From Sulfitobacter sp. THAF37 (lineage in GTDB: Bacteria > Pseudomonadota > Alphaproteobacteria > Rhodobacterales > Rhodobacteraceae): a stretch of 64,000 nt of DNA. The stretch spans positions 186,001-250,000 of the forward strand of contig NZ_CP045372.1 of the NCBI RefSeq assembly GCF_009363555.1. Direction: 5' to 3'. Made by a program: the position numbers and the translations under genes. Shown here one piece after another: positions 55,757-64,000 of this stretch. The notes under the pieces are model-generated. The model was not told the DNA's origin and did not search any database. It was given only the letters and a program-made list of their open reading frames with translations. Numbering within the stretch: the stretch's first letter is position 1; each line of letters starts with the position of its first letter.

Positions 55757-55773
55757 CAAAGAAAATTTCTTTG
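55757..55773. promoter_or_regulatory. CAAAGAAA-A-TTTCTTTG palindrome upstream of prpE
   Basis: A perfect eight-base inverted repeat around one central base, followed by TTTGCATTTG; TTGCAAA recurs nearer the gene at about 55834. TTTGCAAA-type boxes are described for PccR/ScfR regulators of short-chain acyl-CoA genes in Rhodobacter, so control by propionyl-CoA status is plausible. Confidence 0.45.
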
Positions 55774-55856
55774 CATTTGTGACAGTGCCCGGTCGAAGCC
55801 TCTTGTTCCGCCTCCCCCGCCTCGCGTAACCAATTGCAAACGGGAGGACCCTACGC

Positions 55857-57749
55857 ATGAGCTACCGCGCAACCTACGAGGCCTGGAAGAACGACCCCGA
55901 GGCATTCTGGCTGAACGCCGCCAAAAGCATCGACTGGGTCGAGCCGCCGAAACAGGCCCTGTTCGAACGCGGGGCGGACCTGTTTGAATGGTATGCCGAC
56001 GCGCAGGTGAACGGCTGCTACAACGCGGTGGACCGCCACGTCGAGAACGGGCGCGCCGATCAGCTTGCCATCATCCACGACAGCCCGATCACGGGCACCC
56101 AGCAAAAGATCACCTTTGCCGAATTGCAGACCCGCGTGGCGAAACTCGCCGGGGCTCTGCAGGCGCAGGGCGTGACCAAGGGCGACCGCGTGGTCATCTA
56201 CATGCCCATGGTTCCCGAGGCGATCGACGCCATGCTCGCCTGCGCCCGGATCGGCGCGGTGCATTCCGTGGTCTTTGGCGGATTCGCCGCAAATGAACTT
56301 GCCGTGCGCCTCGACGATTGCACGCCCAAGGCGATCCTCGCCGCGTCCTGCGGGCTGGAGCCGGGCCGGGTGGTCGAATACAAACCCCTGCTCGACGGCG
56401 CCATCGACATGGCGAAACACAAGCCCGACGTCTGCCTGATCCTGCAACGCGACCAGCATCGCTGTGCGCTGACCGAGGGGCGCGATCTGGACTGGACCGC
56501 CGCGCAGGAGGCCGCCGAGCCGGTGGACTGCGTCCCCGTCGAAGGCAACCACCCGGCCTACATCCTCTATACCTCCGGCACCACCGGGGCGCCCAAAGGC
56601 GTGGTGCGGCAAACCGCCGGTCATCTGGTCGCGCTGAACTGGACGATGAAGAACGTCTACAACGTCGATCCCGGCGACGTGTTCTGGGCCGCGTCCGACG
56701 TGGGCTGGGTCGTGGGCCACAGCTATATCTGCTACGGCCCGTTGATCCACGGAAACACCACGGTCGTGTTCGAGGGCAAGCCCATCGGCACGCCGGACGC
56801 GGGCACCTTCTGGCGCATCATCGAAGAGCACAACGTGCGCTCGTTCTTTACCGCGCCCACCGCGATCCGCGCGGTCAAGCGCGAGGACCCCAAGGGCGAG
56901 TTCATCCAGAAATACGACCTGTCCAGCCTGCGGGCGCTCTACCTTGCAGGGGAACGCGCCGATCCCGACACGATCATCTGGGCACAGGAAAAGCTGGGCA
57001 AGCCGGTCTTTGACCATTGGTGGCAAACCGAAACCGGCTATACCATCGCAGGCAATCCCGCCGGGCTGGAGGCGCTGCCGGTCAAGATCGGCTCTCCGAC
57101 GGTGCCGATGCCGGGCTACGACGTGCAGATCCTCGATGAGGCGGGCCACCCACAGGCACCGGGCACCCTGGGCGCCATTGCCATCAAACTGCCCCTGCCC
57201 CCCGGCACACTGCCGACGCTCTGGAATGCCGAAGACCGCTTTCGCAAAAGCTATCTGACCACCTTTCCGGGCTATTACGAAACCGGCGATGCAGGCATGA
57301 TGGACGAGGACGGCTATCTCTACATCATGGCGCGCACCGATGACGTGATCAACGTGGCGGGGCACCGCCTGTCCACCGGCGCGATGGAAGAAGTGCTGGC
57401 CGGCCACCCGGACGTTGCGGAATGCGCGGTGGTGGGGGTGAGCGACCCGCTGAAAGGACAGGCCCCGGTCGGCTTTGTCTGCCTGTCCAAGGGCGTGAAC
57501 CGCCCGCACGAAGAGATTGCCGCCGAATGCGTCAAGCGGGTCCGCGACCAGATCGGCCCCGTCGCCGCCTTCAAGCAGGCGCTGGTCATCGACCGTCTGC
57601 CCAAGACCCGGTCGGGCAAGATCCTGCGCGCCACCATGGTCAAGATCGCGGACAACGAGGAATTCAAGCTGCCCGCCACCATCGACGACCCCGCCATCCT
57701 GGATGAAATCAGGACAGCACTGCAGACAATCGGATATGGTGGCAAGTAA
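55857..57749 (+). CDS. prpE: Propionyl-CoA synthetase
   Basis: A 630-residue AMP-forming ligase that activates propionate. Motifs: YTSGTTGAPKGVVRQT (about residue 238), DVGWVVGHSYICYGPL, WWQTETGYTIAGNP, and TRSGKILR with catalytic Lys588. PrpE-type features such as GYYETGDAGMMDEDGYLYI and the length separate it from acetyl-CoA synthetase. CGGGAGG precedes the ATG. Propionyl-CoA then enters the methylmalonyl or methylcitrate route, genes for which are not here. Followed by a class III cyclase gene. Confidence 0.94.
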   Translation: MSYRATYEAWKNDPEAFWLNAAKSIDWVEPPKQALFERGADLFEWYADAQVNGCYNAVDRHVENGRADQLAIIHDSPITGTQQKITFAELQTRVAKLAGALQAQGVTKGDRVVIYMPMVPEAIDAMLACARIGAVHSVVFGGFAANELAVRLDDCTPKAILAASCGLEPGRVVEYKPLLDGAIDMAKHKPDVCLILQRDQHRCALTEGRDLDWTAAQEAAEPVDCVPVEGNHPAYILYTSGTTGAPKGVVRQTAGHLVALNWTMKNVYNVDPGDVFWAASDVGWVVGHSYICYGPLIHGNTTVVFEGKPIGTPDAGTFWRIIEEHNVRSFFTAPTAIRAVKREDPKGEFIQKYDLSSLRALYLAGERADPDTIIWAQEKLGKPVFDHWWQTETGYTIAGNPAGLEALPVKIGSPTVPMPGYDVQILDEAGHPQAPGTLGAIAIKLPLPPGTLPTLWNAEDRFRKSYLTTFPGYYETGDAGMMDEDGYLYIMARTDDVINVAGHRLSTGAMEEVLAGHPDVAECAVVGVSDPLKGQAPVGFVCLSKGVNRPHEEIAAECVKRVRDQIGPVAAFKQALVIDRLPKTRSGKILRATMVKIADNEEFKLPATIDDPAILDEIRTALQTIGYGGK

Positions 57750-57779
57750 TCCGACCTGACACCAACCGGGAGATCCGCC

Positions 57780-59018
57780 ATGACTGCCCCTGTCCGAGAA
57801 GCGATGGAGATGACGGCGGCCCTGAAGGATCTCACGGACTGGCTGATCCGGCAGGGTCTGGAGGATGCGCCTGTCGAGGAATGGCTGATCGGATGGTGCG
57901 ACCGTCTGGTCGCGGCGGGTGTGCCGCTGCAACGGGTCAACCTGTCGATGCGCGCCCATCACCCCGAAATCGGGGCCGTCGCCTTTCGCTGGTTCCGCAG
58001 CGGCGTCAACGAACGGTTCGACTACCGGCGCGACGGCGGCGCGTCGCAGGAATACCGGCAAAGCCCGCTTTACTACCTGCTGTCCGGCGAATTCGCCGAG
58101 CTGCGGCAGAACCTGACCGTGGCCGACCCCGCACTCGATTTTCCGATCTTCGATGACCTGCGCGCGCAGGGCTGTACCGAATATTACGCCGTCCGTAGGT
58201 TCTTTCTGCGGTCGGACCACGACCGCCCGAGCGACGATGAAGCACACCTTGAGCAAGGCATGACCCTGTCGCTCGCCACAGATGCCCCCGGCGGCTTTAC
58301 CGACGCGCAGCTGGACGCGGTGCGCAGCCAGCTGCCGCCGCTTTGCCTGACCCTCAAGAGCAACGCGAACCGTCGGATGAGCGAGGACATCACCGCCGCT
58401 TATCTAGGGCAGGACGCCAGCCGCCGCGTGTTGTCCGGCGCCATCATGCGCGGATCGTCCGAGACCATCTCGGCGGTGGTTCTCTACTTCGATTTGCGAG
58501 GGTTTACCAAACTGTCGGAGTCTCTGCCGGGCGCCGCCGTGATCGACCTGCTGAACGCCTGTTTCGCAAAGGCGGTCGAGGTGGTGGAAGACAACGGCGG
58601 CAACGTGCTGAAATTCATGGGCGACGGCATGCTGGCGATCTTCGATCTCGATGCCCTGCCCGATGCGCGGCGCATTGCCGTTGCGACGGCGATGAAGCTG
58701 CGCACCGCCTTTGCAGAGATGAACACTGCCCGCGCGGCGGAGGGGCTGACATCGACCGATTTCACACTCGCCCTGCACGCGGGCGATGTGCTCTACGGCA
58801 ATATCGGCGGCAAGACACGGCTGGATTTCACCGTGATCGGCCCCGTCGTCAACACCACCGCCCGGATTCTCGGCATGACCGGACCTCTGGATCAGAGCAT
58901 CGTGATCTCCTCGGAGGTGGCCGCCCCCCTGCTGGACACAACGCCCGAACTGGTATCGTTGGGCCGATACCGCCTGCGCGGCGTGGCCCAGCGGCAGGAG
59001 CTTTTCACGCTTGACTGA
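57780..59018 (+). CDS. Class III adenylate cyclase with uncharacterised N-terminal domain
   Basis: A 412-residue protein. Residues about 230-400 are a class III cyclase domain: metal Asp238 (YFDLRGFTKLSE) and Asp282 (KFMGDGMLAIF), purine-selecting Lys278 and Asp349, transition-state Asn358 and Arg362 (NTTAR). The Lys/Asp pair favours ATP. The N-terminal 220 residues, with WLIGWCDRLVAAGVPLQRV and RREFF-like segments, are a sensor-type domain shared by several bacterial cyclases but of unknown ligand. GGGAG precedes the ATG, 30 bases after prpE, so co-transcription is possible. Confidence 0.9.
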   Translation: MTAPVREAMEMTAALKDLTDWLIRQGLEDAPVEEWLIGWCDRLVAAGVPLQRVNLSMRAHHPEIGAVAFRWFRSGVNERFDYRRDGGASQEYRQSPLYYLLSGEFAELRQNLTVADPALDFPIFDDLRAQGCTEYYAVRRFFLRSDHDRPSDDEAHLEQGMTLSLATDAPGGFTDAQLDAVRSQLPPLCLTLKSNANRRMSEDITAAYLGQDASRRVLSGAIMRGSSETISAVVLYFDLRGFTKLSESLPGAAVIDLLNACFAKAVEVVEDNGGNVLKFMGDGMLAIFDLDALPDARRIAVATAMKLRTAFAEMNTARAAEGLTSTDFTLALHAGDVLYGNIGGKTRLDFTVIGPVVNTTARILGMTGPLDQSIVISSEVAAPLLDTTPELVSLGRYRLRGVAQRQELFTLD

Positions 59019-59044
59019 GACGGCCCGGGGACGGGCCACAAACG

Positions 59045-59074
59045 AAAAAGGCGGCCCTCAGGGACCGCCTTTCG
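59045..59074. terminator. Bidirectional terminator between cyclase and csbD genes
   Basis: AAAAAGGCGG...CCGCCTTT hairpin; on the - strand it is followed by TTTTTCG, on the + strand by TTTCG. Confidence 0.75.
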
Positions 59075-59091
59075 TCAAATAGTCAAAACAC

Positions 59092-59289
59092 TTATTGCCG
59101 TGCGACGAAATCGTCTACCTGCCGCTCGGCTTCGTCCTTGGCCACGCCGTAACGCTCCTGAATCTTGCCGACCAGCTTGTCACGGTCGCCCTCGGCCTGG
59201 GTCACTTCGTCATCGGTCAGCTTGCCCCACTCGGATTTGATCGAGCCGGTCATCTGCTTCCAGTTCCCTTTGATTTCGTCCCAATTCAT
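59092..59289 (-). CDS. CsbD-family stress protein
   Basis: A 65-residue CsbD-like protein: MNWDEIKGNWKQMTGSIKSE then GKLTDDEVTQAEGDRDKLVG and a C-terminal YGVAKDEAERQVDDF. CsbD proteins are small, soluble and stress-induced, with unknown biochemical function. AAAGGAGAG precedes the ATG at 59289. A GGAAC-N17-TGTT match (59358-59383) lies upstream and would fit general-stress control. Confidence 0.93.
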   Translation of the reverse strand: MNWDEIKGNWKQMTGSIKSEWGKLTDDEVTQAEGDRDKLVGKIQERYGVAKDEAERQVDDFVARQ

Positions 59290-59357
59290 GTCTGCTCTCC
59301 TTTGAAAAAACAGGCCCCCCAGCGCACCTTGCGTGGACGCGGCGGCTTCACCGGATG

Positions 59358-59383
59358 AACACGCGATAAGCGGATTTGGTTCC
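59358..59383 (-). promoter_or_regulatory. EcfG-like promoter match upstream of csbD
   Basis: GGAAC and TGTT separated by 17 bases on the - strand, about 70 bases before the CsbD start. Same departure from the EcfG consensus (T for C) as the match before the PRC-barrel gene. It overlaps the region just after the nadK stop. Confidence 0.35.
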
Positions 59384-59404
59384 CGGCTTTTCGGCATCCA
59401 AGCC

Positions 59405-60160
59405 TCAGGTAAACTGTTCCGAAATCAACCGCTCCTCCAGGCCATGGCCCGGATCGAACAGGATCGTATGCGACACGGACGGCTCCGACGCGATCTCTAC
59501 CGTGATCACGTCGCGGTAGGACGTGCCGTCGGCGTCCGCCATGACGGGGCGCTTTTCCGGCTCCAGCACGTCAAAGCGGACCCTGGCCTGCTTGGGCAGC
59601 AGCGCCCCGCGCCAGCGCCGTGGCCGGAAGGCTGCCATGGCCGTCAGCGCCAGCACATCCGATCCGATGGGCAGGATCGGGCCGTGGGCGGAATAATTAT
59701 AGGCGGTGGACCCGGCGGGCGTCGCCACCAGCGCGCCATCGCAAACCAGCTCGTGCATGCGCAGCCGCCCGTCCACCGAAATCTGCAACTTGGCCGCCTG
59801 CGGACCGGCGCGCAGCAGCGACACCTCGTTGATGGCCAGCGCCGTCGCCATGTTGCCGTTGATCTGGGTGGCCTGCATCACCAGCGGATTGATCACCGCC
59901 CTTTCCGCCGCACGCAAACGGTCGATCAGGTCCGTCTCGCTGTATTCGTTCATCAGAAAGCCGATGGTCCCCCGGTTCATCCCGTAGACCGGCACGTCCA
60001 GTGCCTGGGTCTCGTGCAGGGTCGCCAGCATGAAACCGTCGCCGCCCAGCGCCACGATCACCTCCGCCTCTGCCGCCGGGACGTTGCCATAGCGCCGCGT
60101 CAGGACGGCACGGGCGGTCTGCGCCACGTCGGCACGGCTGGCCACGAAAGCGATTTTCAT
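59405..60160 (-). CDS. nadK: NAD kinase
   Basis: A 251-residue NAD kinase that makes NADP from NAD and ATP. The diacylglycerol-kinase-like signature is GGDGFMLATLHE (Asp41), followed by YGMNRGTIGFLMNEY, LAINEVSLLR (NE/D motif) and ATPAGSTAYNYSAHGPILP. It is a single gene divergent from glyA. The ATG at 60160 lacks a strong RBS; upstream in-frame codons extend it only by unconserved residues. Confidence 0.94.
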   Translation of the reverse strand: MKIAFVASRADVAQTARAVLTRRYGNVPAAEAEVIVALGGDGFMLATLHETQALDVPVYGMNRGTIGFLMNEYSETDLIDRLRAAERAVINPLVMQATQINGNMATALAINEVSLLRAGPQAAKLQISVDGRLRMHELVCDGALVATPAGSTAYNYSAHGPILPIGSDVLALTAMAAFRPRRWRGALLPKQARVRFDVLEPEKRPVMADADGTSYRDVITVEIASEPSVSHTILFDPGHGLEERLISEQFT

Positions 60161-60352
60161 GCGGTGAGCCGGGATTGGGTGGGGATCATGGCAATGGTTT
60201 CCGATGCTGCGCGTCTTCCCTGAATCAAGCACAGATTGCCGATACCTGCCAGTGCTGCCGCGCATATCGGCGCAAGGGTCGCTTTACGGTCTTTCAGGGC
60301 CGCGTCCTTTCCGCTACGACACGCGGGAATTTCCGCCGCAAAGGAACCCCGC

Positions 60353-61630
60353 ATGAAAGACTTCTTTACCGCCTCGCTGGCACAGTCCGACCCCGACCTG
60401 CTGGCCTCCATCACCGGCGAACTGGGTCGCCAGCGCAACGAGATCGAGCTGATCGCCTCCGAGAACATCGTCTCTGCCGCCGTGCTCGAAGCACAAGGCA
60501 GCGTGATGACGAACAAATACGCCGAAGGCTATGCCGGCCGGCGCTACTATGGCGGCTGCGACTGGGTCGATGTGGCCGAGAACCTGGCCATCGAGCGCGC
60601 CTGCAAGCTGTTCGACTGCGGGTTCGCCAACGTCCAGCCGAACTCCGGCTCTCAGGCCAACCAGGGCGTGTTCACGGCGCTGCTGCAACCGGGCGACACG
60701 ATCCTCGGGATGTCGCTGGATGCGGGCGGCCACCTGACCCACGGCGCCGCGCCGAACCAGTCGGGCAAATGGTTCAACGCCGTGCAATACGGCGTGCGCA
60801 AGCAGGACAACCTGCTGGATTACGACCAGGTGCAGGAACTGGCGACCGAGCATCAGCCCAAGCTGATCATCGCAGGCGGTTCCGCCATCCCGCGCCAGAT
60901 CGACTTTGCCCGCATGCGCGAGATTGCCGATTCCGTCGGGGCCTACCTGCACGTGGACATGGCGCATTTCGCGGGCCTCGTGGCGGCGGGCGAACACCCC
61001 TCGCCCTTCCCGCACGCCCATGTGGCGACCACCACAACCCACAAGACCCTGCGCGGCCCGCGCGGCGGCATGATCCTGACCAACGACGAGGCGCTGGCGA
61101 AGAAATTCAACTCCGCCATCTTCCCCGGCATCCAGGGCGGGCCGCTGATGCATGTGATCGCCGCCAAGGCCGTCGCATTCGGCGAGGCGCTGCGCCCTGA
61201 GTTCAAGGATTACATCAAGGCCGTGATCGCCAACGCACAGGCGCTGTCCGACCAGCTCATCAAGGGCGGGCTGGACACCGTGACCCACGGCACCGACACC
61301 CATGTCGTGCTGGTCGACCTGCGGCCCAAAGGGGTCAAGGGCAACGCCACCGAAAAGGCATTGGGCCGCGCGCATATCACCTGCAACAAGAACGGCGTCC
61401 CCTTCGACCCGGAAAAACCGACCGTCACCTCGGGCATCCGGCTTGGGTCCCCCGCCGGGACCACCCGTGGCTTTGGCGAGGCCGAGTTCCGCCAGATCGC
61501 GGACTGGATCATCGAAGTGGTCGACGGGCTGGCCGCCAACGGCGAGGACGGCAACGCCGAGGTGGAAGCCAAGGTGAAAGCCGAGGTCGAGGCGCTCTGC
61601 GCGAAATTCCCGCTTTATCCTCAGCTGTGA
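60353..61630 (+). CDS. glyA: Serine hydroxymethyltransferase
   Basis: A 425-residue PLP enzyme that interconverts serine and glycine with tetrahydrofolate. [45 protein letters not shown] and the PLP Lys231 in [14 protein letters not shown] are typical. AAGGAAC precedes the ATG; the open frame upstream (from 60236) is not coding in character. The 190-base leader between nadK and glyA shows no recognisable riboswitch. It is followed by repeat copy E. Confidence 0.96.
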   Translation: MKDFFTASLAQSDPDLLASITGELGRQRNEIELIASENIVSAAVLEAQGSVMTNKYAEGYAGRRYYGGCDWVDVAENLAIERACKLFDCGFANVQPNSGSQANQGVFTALLQPGDTILGMSLDAGGHLTHGAAPNQSGKWFNAVQYGVRKQDNLLDYDQVQELATEHQPKLIIAGGSAIPRQIDFARMREIADSVGAYLHVDMAHFAGLVAAGEHPSPFPHAHVATTTTHKTLRGPRGGMILTNDEALAKKFNSAIFPGIQGGPLMHVIAAKAVAFGEALRPEFKDYIKAVIANAQALSDQLIKGGLDTVTHGTDTHVVLVDLRPKGVKGNATEKALGRAHITCNKNGVPFDPEKPTVTSGIRLGSPAGTTRGFGEAEFRQIADWIIEVVDGLAANGEDGNAEVEAKVKAEVEALCAKFPLYPQL

Positions 61631-61697
61631 TCGCGCTCAGGGGCGGCGCGTGATCCGTGCCGCCCCGTCCCCCGGACCGTCCCTGATTGTCGGCGGT

Positions 61698-61732
61698 TCG
61701 GAGAGTATTTTTGGCATAAAGAAGCGGGGGTC
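61698..61732 (+). repeat. Dispersed intergenic repeat, copy E
   Basis: CGGAGAGTATTTTTGGCATA AAGAAGCGGGGG, about 70 bases after the glyA stop. The 17-base core from GTATTTTTGG to AAAGAAG is the same as in copy B. The upstream G/C hairpin seen in copies A, C and D is reduced here to GC-rich DNA. Confidence 0.7.
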
Positions 61733-61835
61733 CTGTGCGCAGTGGCCCCTGTGGCGCCCGGGGTGAATGGCCACGTGACCTGAGGCCCGATGCGACCTAA
61801 GCTGCGGCATCAGACCTTTCCCCACGGAGGCCCCC

Positions 61836-62231
61836 ATGATCATCCACCGCGCAGGTTCGCGCCCTTCGACCACGCCAAGCCCCGAGTATTTCACCGGCAC
61901 CGTGCGGATGGACCCGCTGATCCAGGCGCCCGACCCCGCCCGACTGCGCGGTATCGCCGTGACCTTTGAGCCGGGCGCGCGCACCAACTGGCACACCCAT
62001 CCGCTGGGCCAGACCCTGATCGTCACAGCCGGTGCGGGCCGCGCCCAGAAAGAAGGCGAAGACGTGGTCGAGATCCGTCCCGGCGACGTGATCTGGATCC
62101 CCCCCGGCGAGAAACACTGGCACGGTGCCGCCCCCGATTGCGCGATGACCCACATCGCCCTGCAGGAAGAGCAGGACGGCAGAACCGCCGATTGGATGGA
62201 GCCGGTGACGGACGGGCAGTACGGCGGCTAG
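61836..62231 (+). CDS. Cupin-domain protein
   Basis: A 131-residue single-cupin protein. The metal site is [13 protein letters not shown] (His-x-His and the following Glu/Gln position) with [10 protein letters not shown] as the second cupin motif. Similar small cupins include (R)-mandelonitrile lyase-like and quercetinase-like enzymes; the reaction here is unknown. Its TAG stop abuts the stop of the convergent VOC gene (TAGCTA), so both ends meet without a spacer. Confidence 0.87.
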   Translation: MIIHRAGSRPSTTPSPEYFTGTVRMDPLIQAPDPARLRGIAVTFEPGARTNWHTHPLGQTLIVTAGAGRAQKEGEDVVEIRPGDVIWIPPGEKHWHGAAPDCAMTHIALQEEQDGRTADWMEPVTDGQYGG

Positions 62232-62582
62232 CTAGACGTGCGACAGGATGTTGATCTCGCGCCCCATGGGATCAACGACAAAGAAACGTCTGACGCCCCA
62301 GCTTTCGTCCGTCAACGGATAGGTGACAGTCACCCCCATGTCCCTGGCGCGGGCGTGAACCTCGTCCACGTCGTCCACCTCGACCGAGATGTCAGGCACA
62401 GGCGTCCCCGCTCCGCCCTGCGACGCGACGCTCAGTTGCACCGGCCCCAGTTCGCCCGATCCCAGGGTGATGATCCAGCCCTGGTCCATCAGGATATTGA
62501 GGTTCAGCAGATCTCTGTAAAAAGCCGCCAGCCCCGGCACATCCGCGCTGGCGAAGTTGCACACGATCCGAATCACGGTCAT
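62232..62582 (-). CDS. VOC-family (glyoxalase-like) protein
   Basis: A 116-residue single-domain member of the vicinal-oxygen-chelate superfamily: VIRIVCNFASADVPGLAAFY opening, SVEVDDVDEVHARA and FFVVDPMGREINIL closing. Two such modules form a metal site in a dimer; metal residues are not fully conserved here (Glu in the last strand present, the first His replaced by Cys/Asn), so binding rather than catalysis is possible. Confidence 0.85.
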   Translation of the reverse strand: MTVIRIVCNFASADVPGLAAFYRDLLNLNILMDQGWIITLGSGELGPVQLSVASQGGAGTPVPDISVEVDDVDEVHARARDMGVTVTYPLTDESWGVRRFFVVDPMGREINILSHV

Positions 62583-62597
62583 CGCTCGCCCTCCGTG

Positions 62598-62972
62598 TCA
62601 GACATAGCCGCGCCACCAGAGCCAGACCACGAAGGCCGTGCATACGATCAGCAGGTTCGCCGCCACCACCGCGCCGAGCGCGATAAGACGCCCCTTGCGC
62701 CGGTCGGCCAGGTCGATCGCCGACAGATGCGCCGTGACGTCCGACTGGGCGCGGGCAAGGGCACCGCCGTCGATCTGCCGTGCCAGACGGGGGTTGCCCG
62801 CCATCTTCTCCGCCCTGGCCAGCTGCGCCGCCTGCCTGCGCACCCGGCGCGGCAGCAACCGGCCCGCCTTGCGCAAGGCGTGCTCAAGATCGCGGCCCCG
62901 GACGCCCAGCTTGTCCTGCAGCAGCTGCTGCAGGCTTTGGGTCCTGGCGGTGATGTCCTTCTCGGTCAACAT
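62598..62972 (-). CDS. Hypothetical protein with C-terminal membrane helix
   Basis: A 124-residue protein I do not recognise. Residues 1-90 are helical and rich in Arg, Leu and Ala (TARTQSLQQLLQDKLGVRGR onward); a single transmembrane helix at about 97-118 (GAVVAANLLIVCTAFVVWLW) ends the protein, so it should be tail-anchored with the bulk in the cytoplasm. It lies upstream of the VOC gene on the same strand, with a 15-base gap. Confidence 0.72.
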   Translation of the reverse strand: MLTEKDITARTQSLQQLLQDKLGVRGRDLEHALRKAGRLLPRRVRRQAAQLARAEKMAGNPRLARQIDGGALARAQSDVTAHLSAIDLADRRKGRLIALGAVVAANLLIVCTAFVVWLWWRGYV

Positions 62973-63026
62973 GGGCGTTATCTAAAGCCACTGGTGCCTG
63001 ACGCGCAATGGCGCTAATCCTTGCCC

Positions 63027-63791
63027 ATGCTCAACTATCTCGAATATGGCACAGCATCGGGCGACCGGCCCACTCTGGTGATCGCGCACGGGCTGTTCGG
63101 GTCGGGGCGCAACTGGGGTGTGATCGCCAAGCGGCTGGCGGACGCGCGCCGCGTGGTGACACCCGACATGCGCAACCACGGCAGCAGCCCCCGCGCCCCC
63201 ACGCAAAGCTACCGCGACATGGCCGCCGACCTTGCGGAACTGGCCGAGACGCTGGGCACGCCCATCGACCTGTGCGGCCATTCGATGGGCGGCAAGGCAG
63301 CGATGGCGCTGGCGCTGACCCGGCCCGAGCTGATCAACAGGCTCATCGTGGCCGATATCGCCCCGGTGGCTTATGAGCACAGCCAGTCGCAGTTCATCGA
63401 CGCGATGCGCCAGGTGGACCTGTCCGGCCTGACCCGCCGGTCCGAAGCCGAAGCGCAACTGGCCGACGCCGGGGTGGAACCCGCGCTGCAAAGCTTCTTT
63501 ACCCAGTCGCTGGACGTCCCCAACAGGGCCTGGCGGCTGAACCTCGACGTGCTTGAAACCGAGATGCCGGTTATTGTCGGCTGGCCCGACGACCTGGAAG
63601 GGGTTTTCGACAGGCCCACCCTGTTCCTGTCCGGCGGTGCGTCGGAATATGTCCGGCGCCAGGACCGCAAGACCATCAAGGCGCTCTTCCCCGCCGCGCG
63701 CTTTGCCAAGCTGCCCGGCGCGGGCCACTGGCTGCACGCGGAGCAGCCTCGCCATTTCGAAGCCGCGGTGCGCGCCTTTCTCGACGCTTGA
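63027..63791 (+). CDS. Alpha/beta-hydrolase, YbfF-like esterase
   Basis: A 254-residue esterase. LVIAHGLFGSGRNWGVIAKR opens the fold (oxyanion hole), DMRNHGSS follows, the nucleophile elbow is CGHSMGGKAAM and the His is in GAGHWLHAEQPRHF. This pattern is that of the YbfF/ABHD11-type esterases acting on short acyl esters or thioesters. A TTG at 63021 would extend it by two residues; the ATG is used. Confidence 0.9.
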   Translation: MLNYLEYGTASGDRPTLVIAHGLFGSGRNWGVIAKRLADARRVVTPDMRNHGSSPRAPTQSYRDMAADLAELAETLGTPIDLCGHSMGGKAAMALALTRPELINRLIVADIAPVAYEHSQSQFIDAMRQVDLSGLTRRSEAEAQLADAGVEPALQSFFTQSLDVPNRAWRLNLDVLETEMPVIVGWPDDLEGVFDRPTLFLSGGASEYVRRQDRKTIKALFPAARFAKLPGAGHWLHAEQPRHFEAAVRAFLDA

Positions 63792-63869
63792 GACTGGCGA
63801 CAACGCCCGCCCCCTTGCCTTTCGCGGAAAATGGTTAACATTCTAGGCGGAAGAGCATGAGGAAAGGTC

Positions 63870-64000
63870 ATGTGGAAGACGCTATTTGATCGCATGATGC
63901 GCGCCATGATGGTGCGCGACAGACTGAGAGCCGAATTTCCCGACGGCACGACAAAGACCTACGGCCCCGAGGGGGGCGAGCTGGCCCAGGTGGTCATCCG
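63870..64000 (+). CDS. N-terminus of a cyclopropane-fatty-acyl-phospholipid synthase-like protein (partial)
   Basis: The first 43 codons of a gene cut by the window edge: MWKTLFDRMMRAMMVRDRLR then AEFPDGTTKTYGPEGGELAQ. This opening is the usual start of Roseobacter CFA synthase-like SAM methyltransferases (helical lead followed by a FPDG-T-TYG strand pair). GAGGAAAGG precedes the ATG. The catalytic domain lies outside the window, so the assignment rests on the N-terminus only. Confidence 0.7.
   Translation, partial: MWKTLFDRMMRAMMVRDRLRAEFPDGTTKTYGPEGGELAQVVI

Noticed and set aside
55851-58256. 801-residue open frame on the - strand
   Set aside because: Antisense to prpE and the cyclase gene; no recognisable domain.
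60161-60352. Glycine or SAM riboswitch before glyA
   Set aside because: The leader lacks the conserved cores of these riboswitches that I can recognise.

Overview
The window is about 64 kb of dense, GC-rich (roughly two-thirds G+C) bacterial chromosome. Gene content points to the Roseobacter group of the Rhodobacterales (marine Alphaproteobacteria): long acyl-CoA dehydrogenase and AMP-ligase relatives of DmdC and DmdB, glutaryl-CoA dehydrogenase beside a LysR regulator, a LiuR-like MerR regulator with a beta-oxidation operon, a LuxR solo, a Hint-domain protein, propionyl-CoA synthetase and the MaeB malic enzyme. I see no rRNA, tRNA, CRISPR array, transposase or phage gene. The genus cannot be named from what is visible.

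Layout. 1-10.2 kb: tail of an unknown gene, a SlyD-like isomerase (-), then nine + strand genes in near-continuous coupling (HAD dehalogenase, hydrolase, PLP dehydratase, EEP nuclease, pcaD, pcaB, TetA-like MFS, zinc alcohol dehydrogenase, enolase-superfamily enzyme), an aromatic/organic-acid catabolic run. 10.2-16.5 kb: a secreted protein, gcdH with divergent LysR regulator, a small exported protein, an SRAP DNA-repair protein and a periplasmic 5'-nucleotidase. 16.5-21.1 kb: DUF952-DUF1330-pyrD-arsC, facing two hotdog thioesterases and a MATE pump. 21.1-31.2 kb: two paralogous MerR regulators, a LuxR solo and a fatty-acyl-CoA oxidation operon (two acyl-CoA dehydrogenases, GST, thiolase, FadB-type protein).

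31.2-34.6 kb is the least ordinary stretch: a repeat-rich non-coding segment, a DUF1330 gene, a GNAT gene whose frame has no stop at its natural end and runs antisense through the next gene, and an exported PRC-barrel protein built on a long degenerate V/P/E/Q repeat. 34.6-40.7 kb is a five-gene export-targeted iron-type cluster (imelysin, outer-membrane barrel, di-haem DUF1111 protein, second imelysin, DUF1513). 40.7-48.3 kb holds the Hint protein, a sulfotransferase with EamA exporter, a DmdB-like ligase, a membrane protein with an SGNH hydrolase, and a SPOR protein. 48.4-52.1 kb is nucleoside salvage on the - strand (cdd-deoA-deoB-upp). 52.3-64 kb: maeB, a MipA-type outer-membrane protein, prpE, a class III cyclase, CsbD, NAD kinase, glyA, small enzymes, an esterase and the start of a cyclopropane-fatty-acid synthase-like gene.

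Themes: carbon flow through acyl-CoA pools (gcdH, beta-oxidation operon, DmdB/DmdC relatives, prpE, maeB) with candidate palindromic operators at several of these genes; envelope and iron proteins; and a dispersed intergenic repeat (five copies) ending in a conserved TATTTTTGGCATAAAGAAG-like segment. No complete, clearly new system is proven here; the best leads are the 31.2-34.2 kb region, the dispersed repeat and the imelysin/barrel/di-haem cluster.
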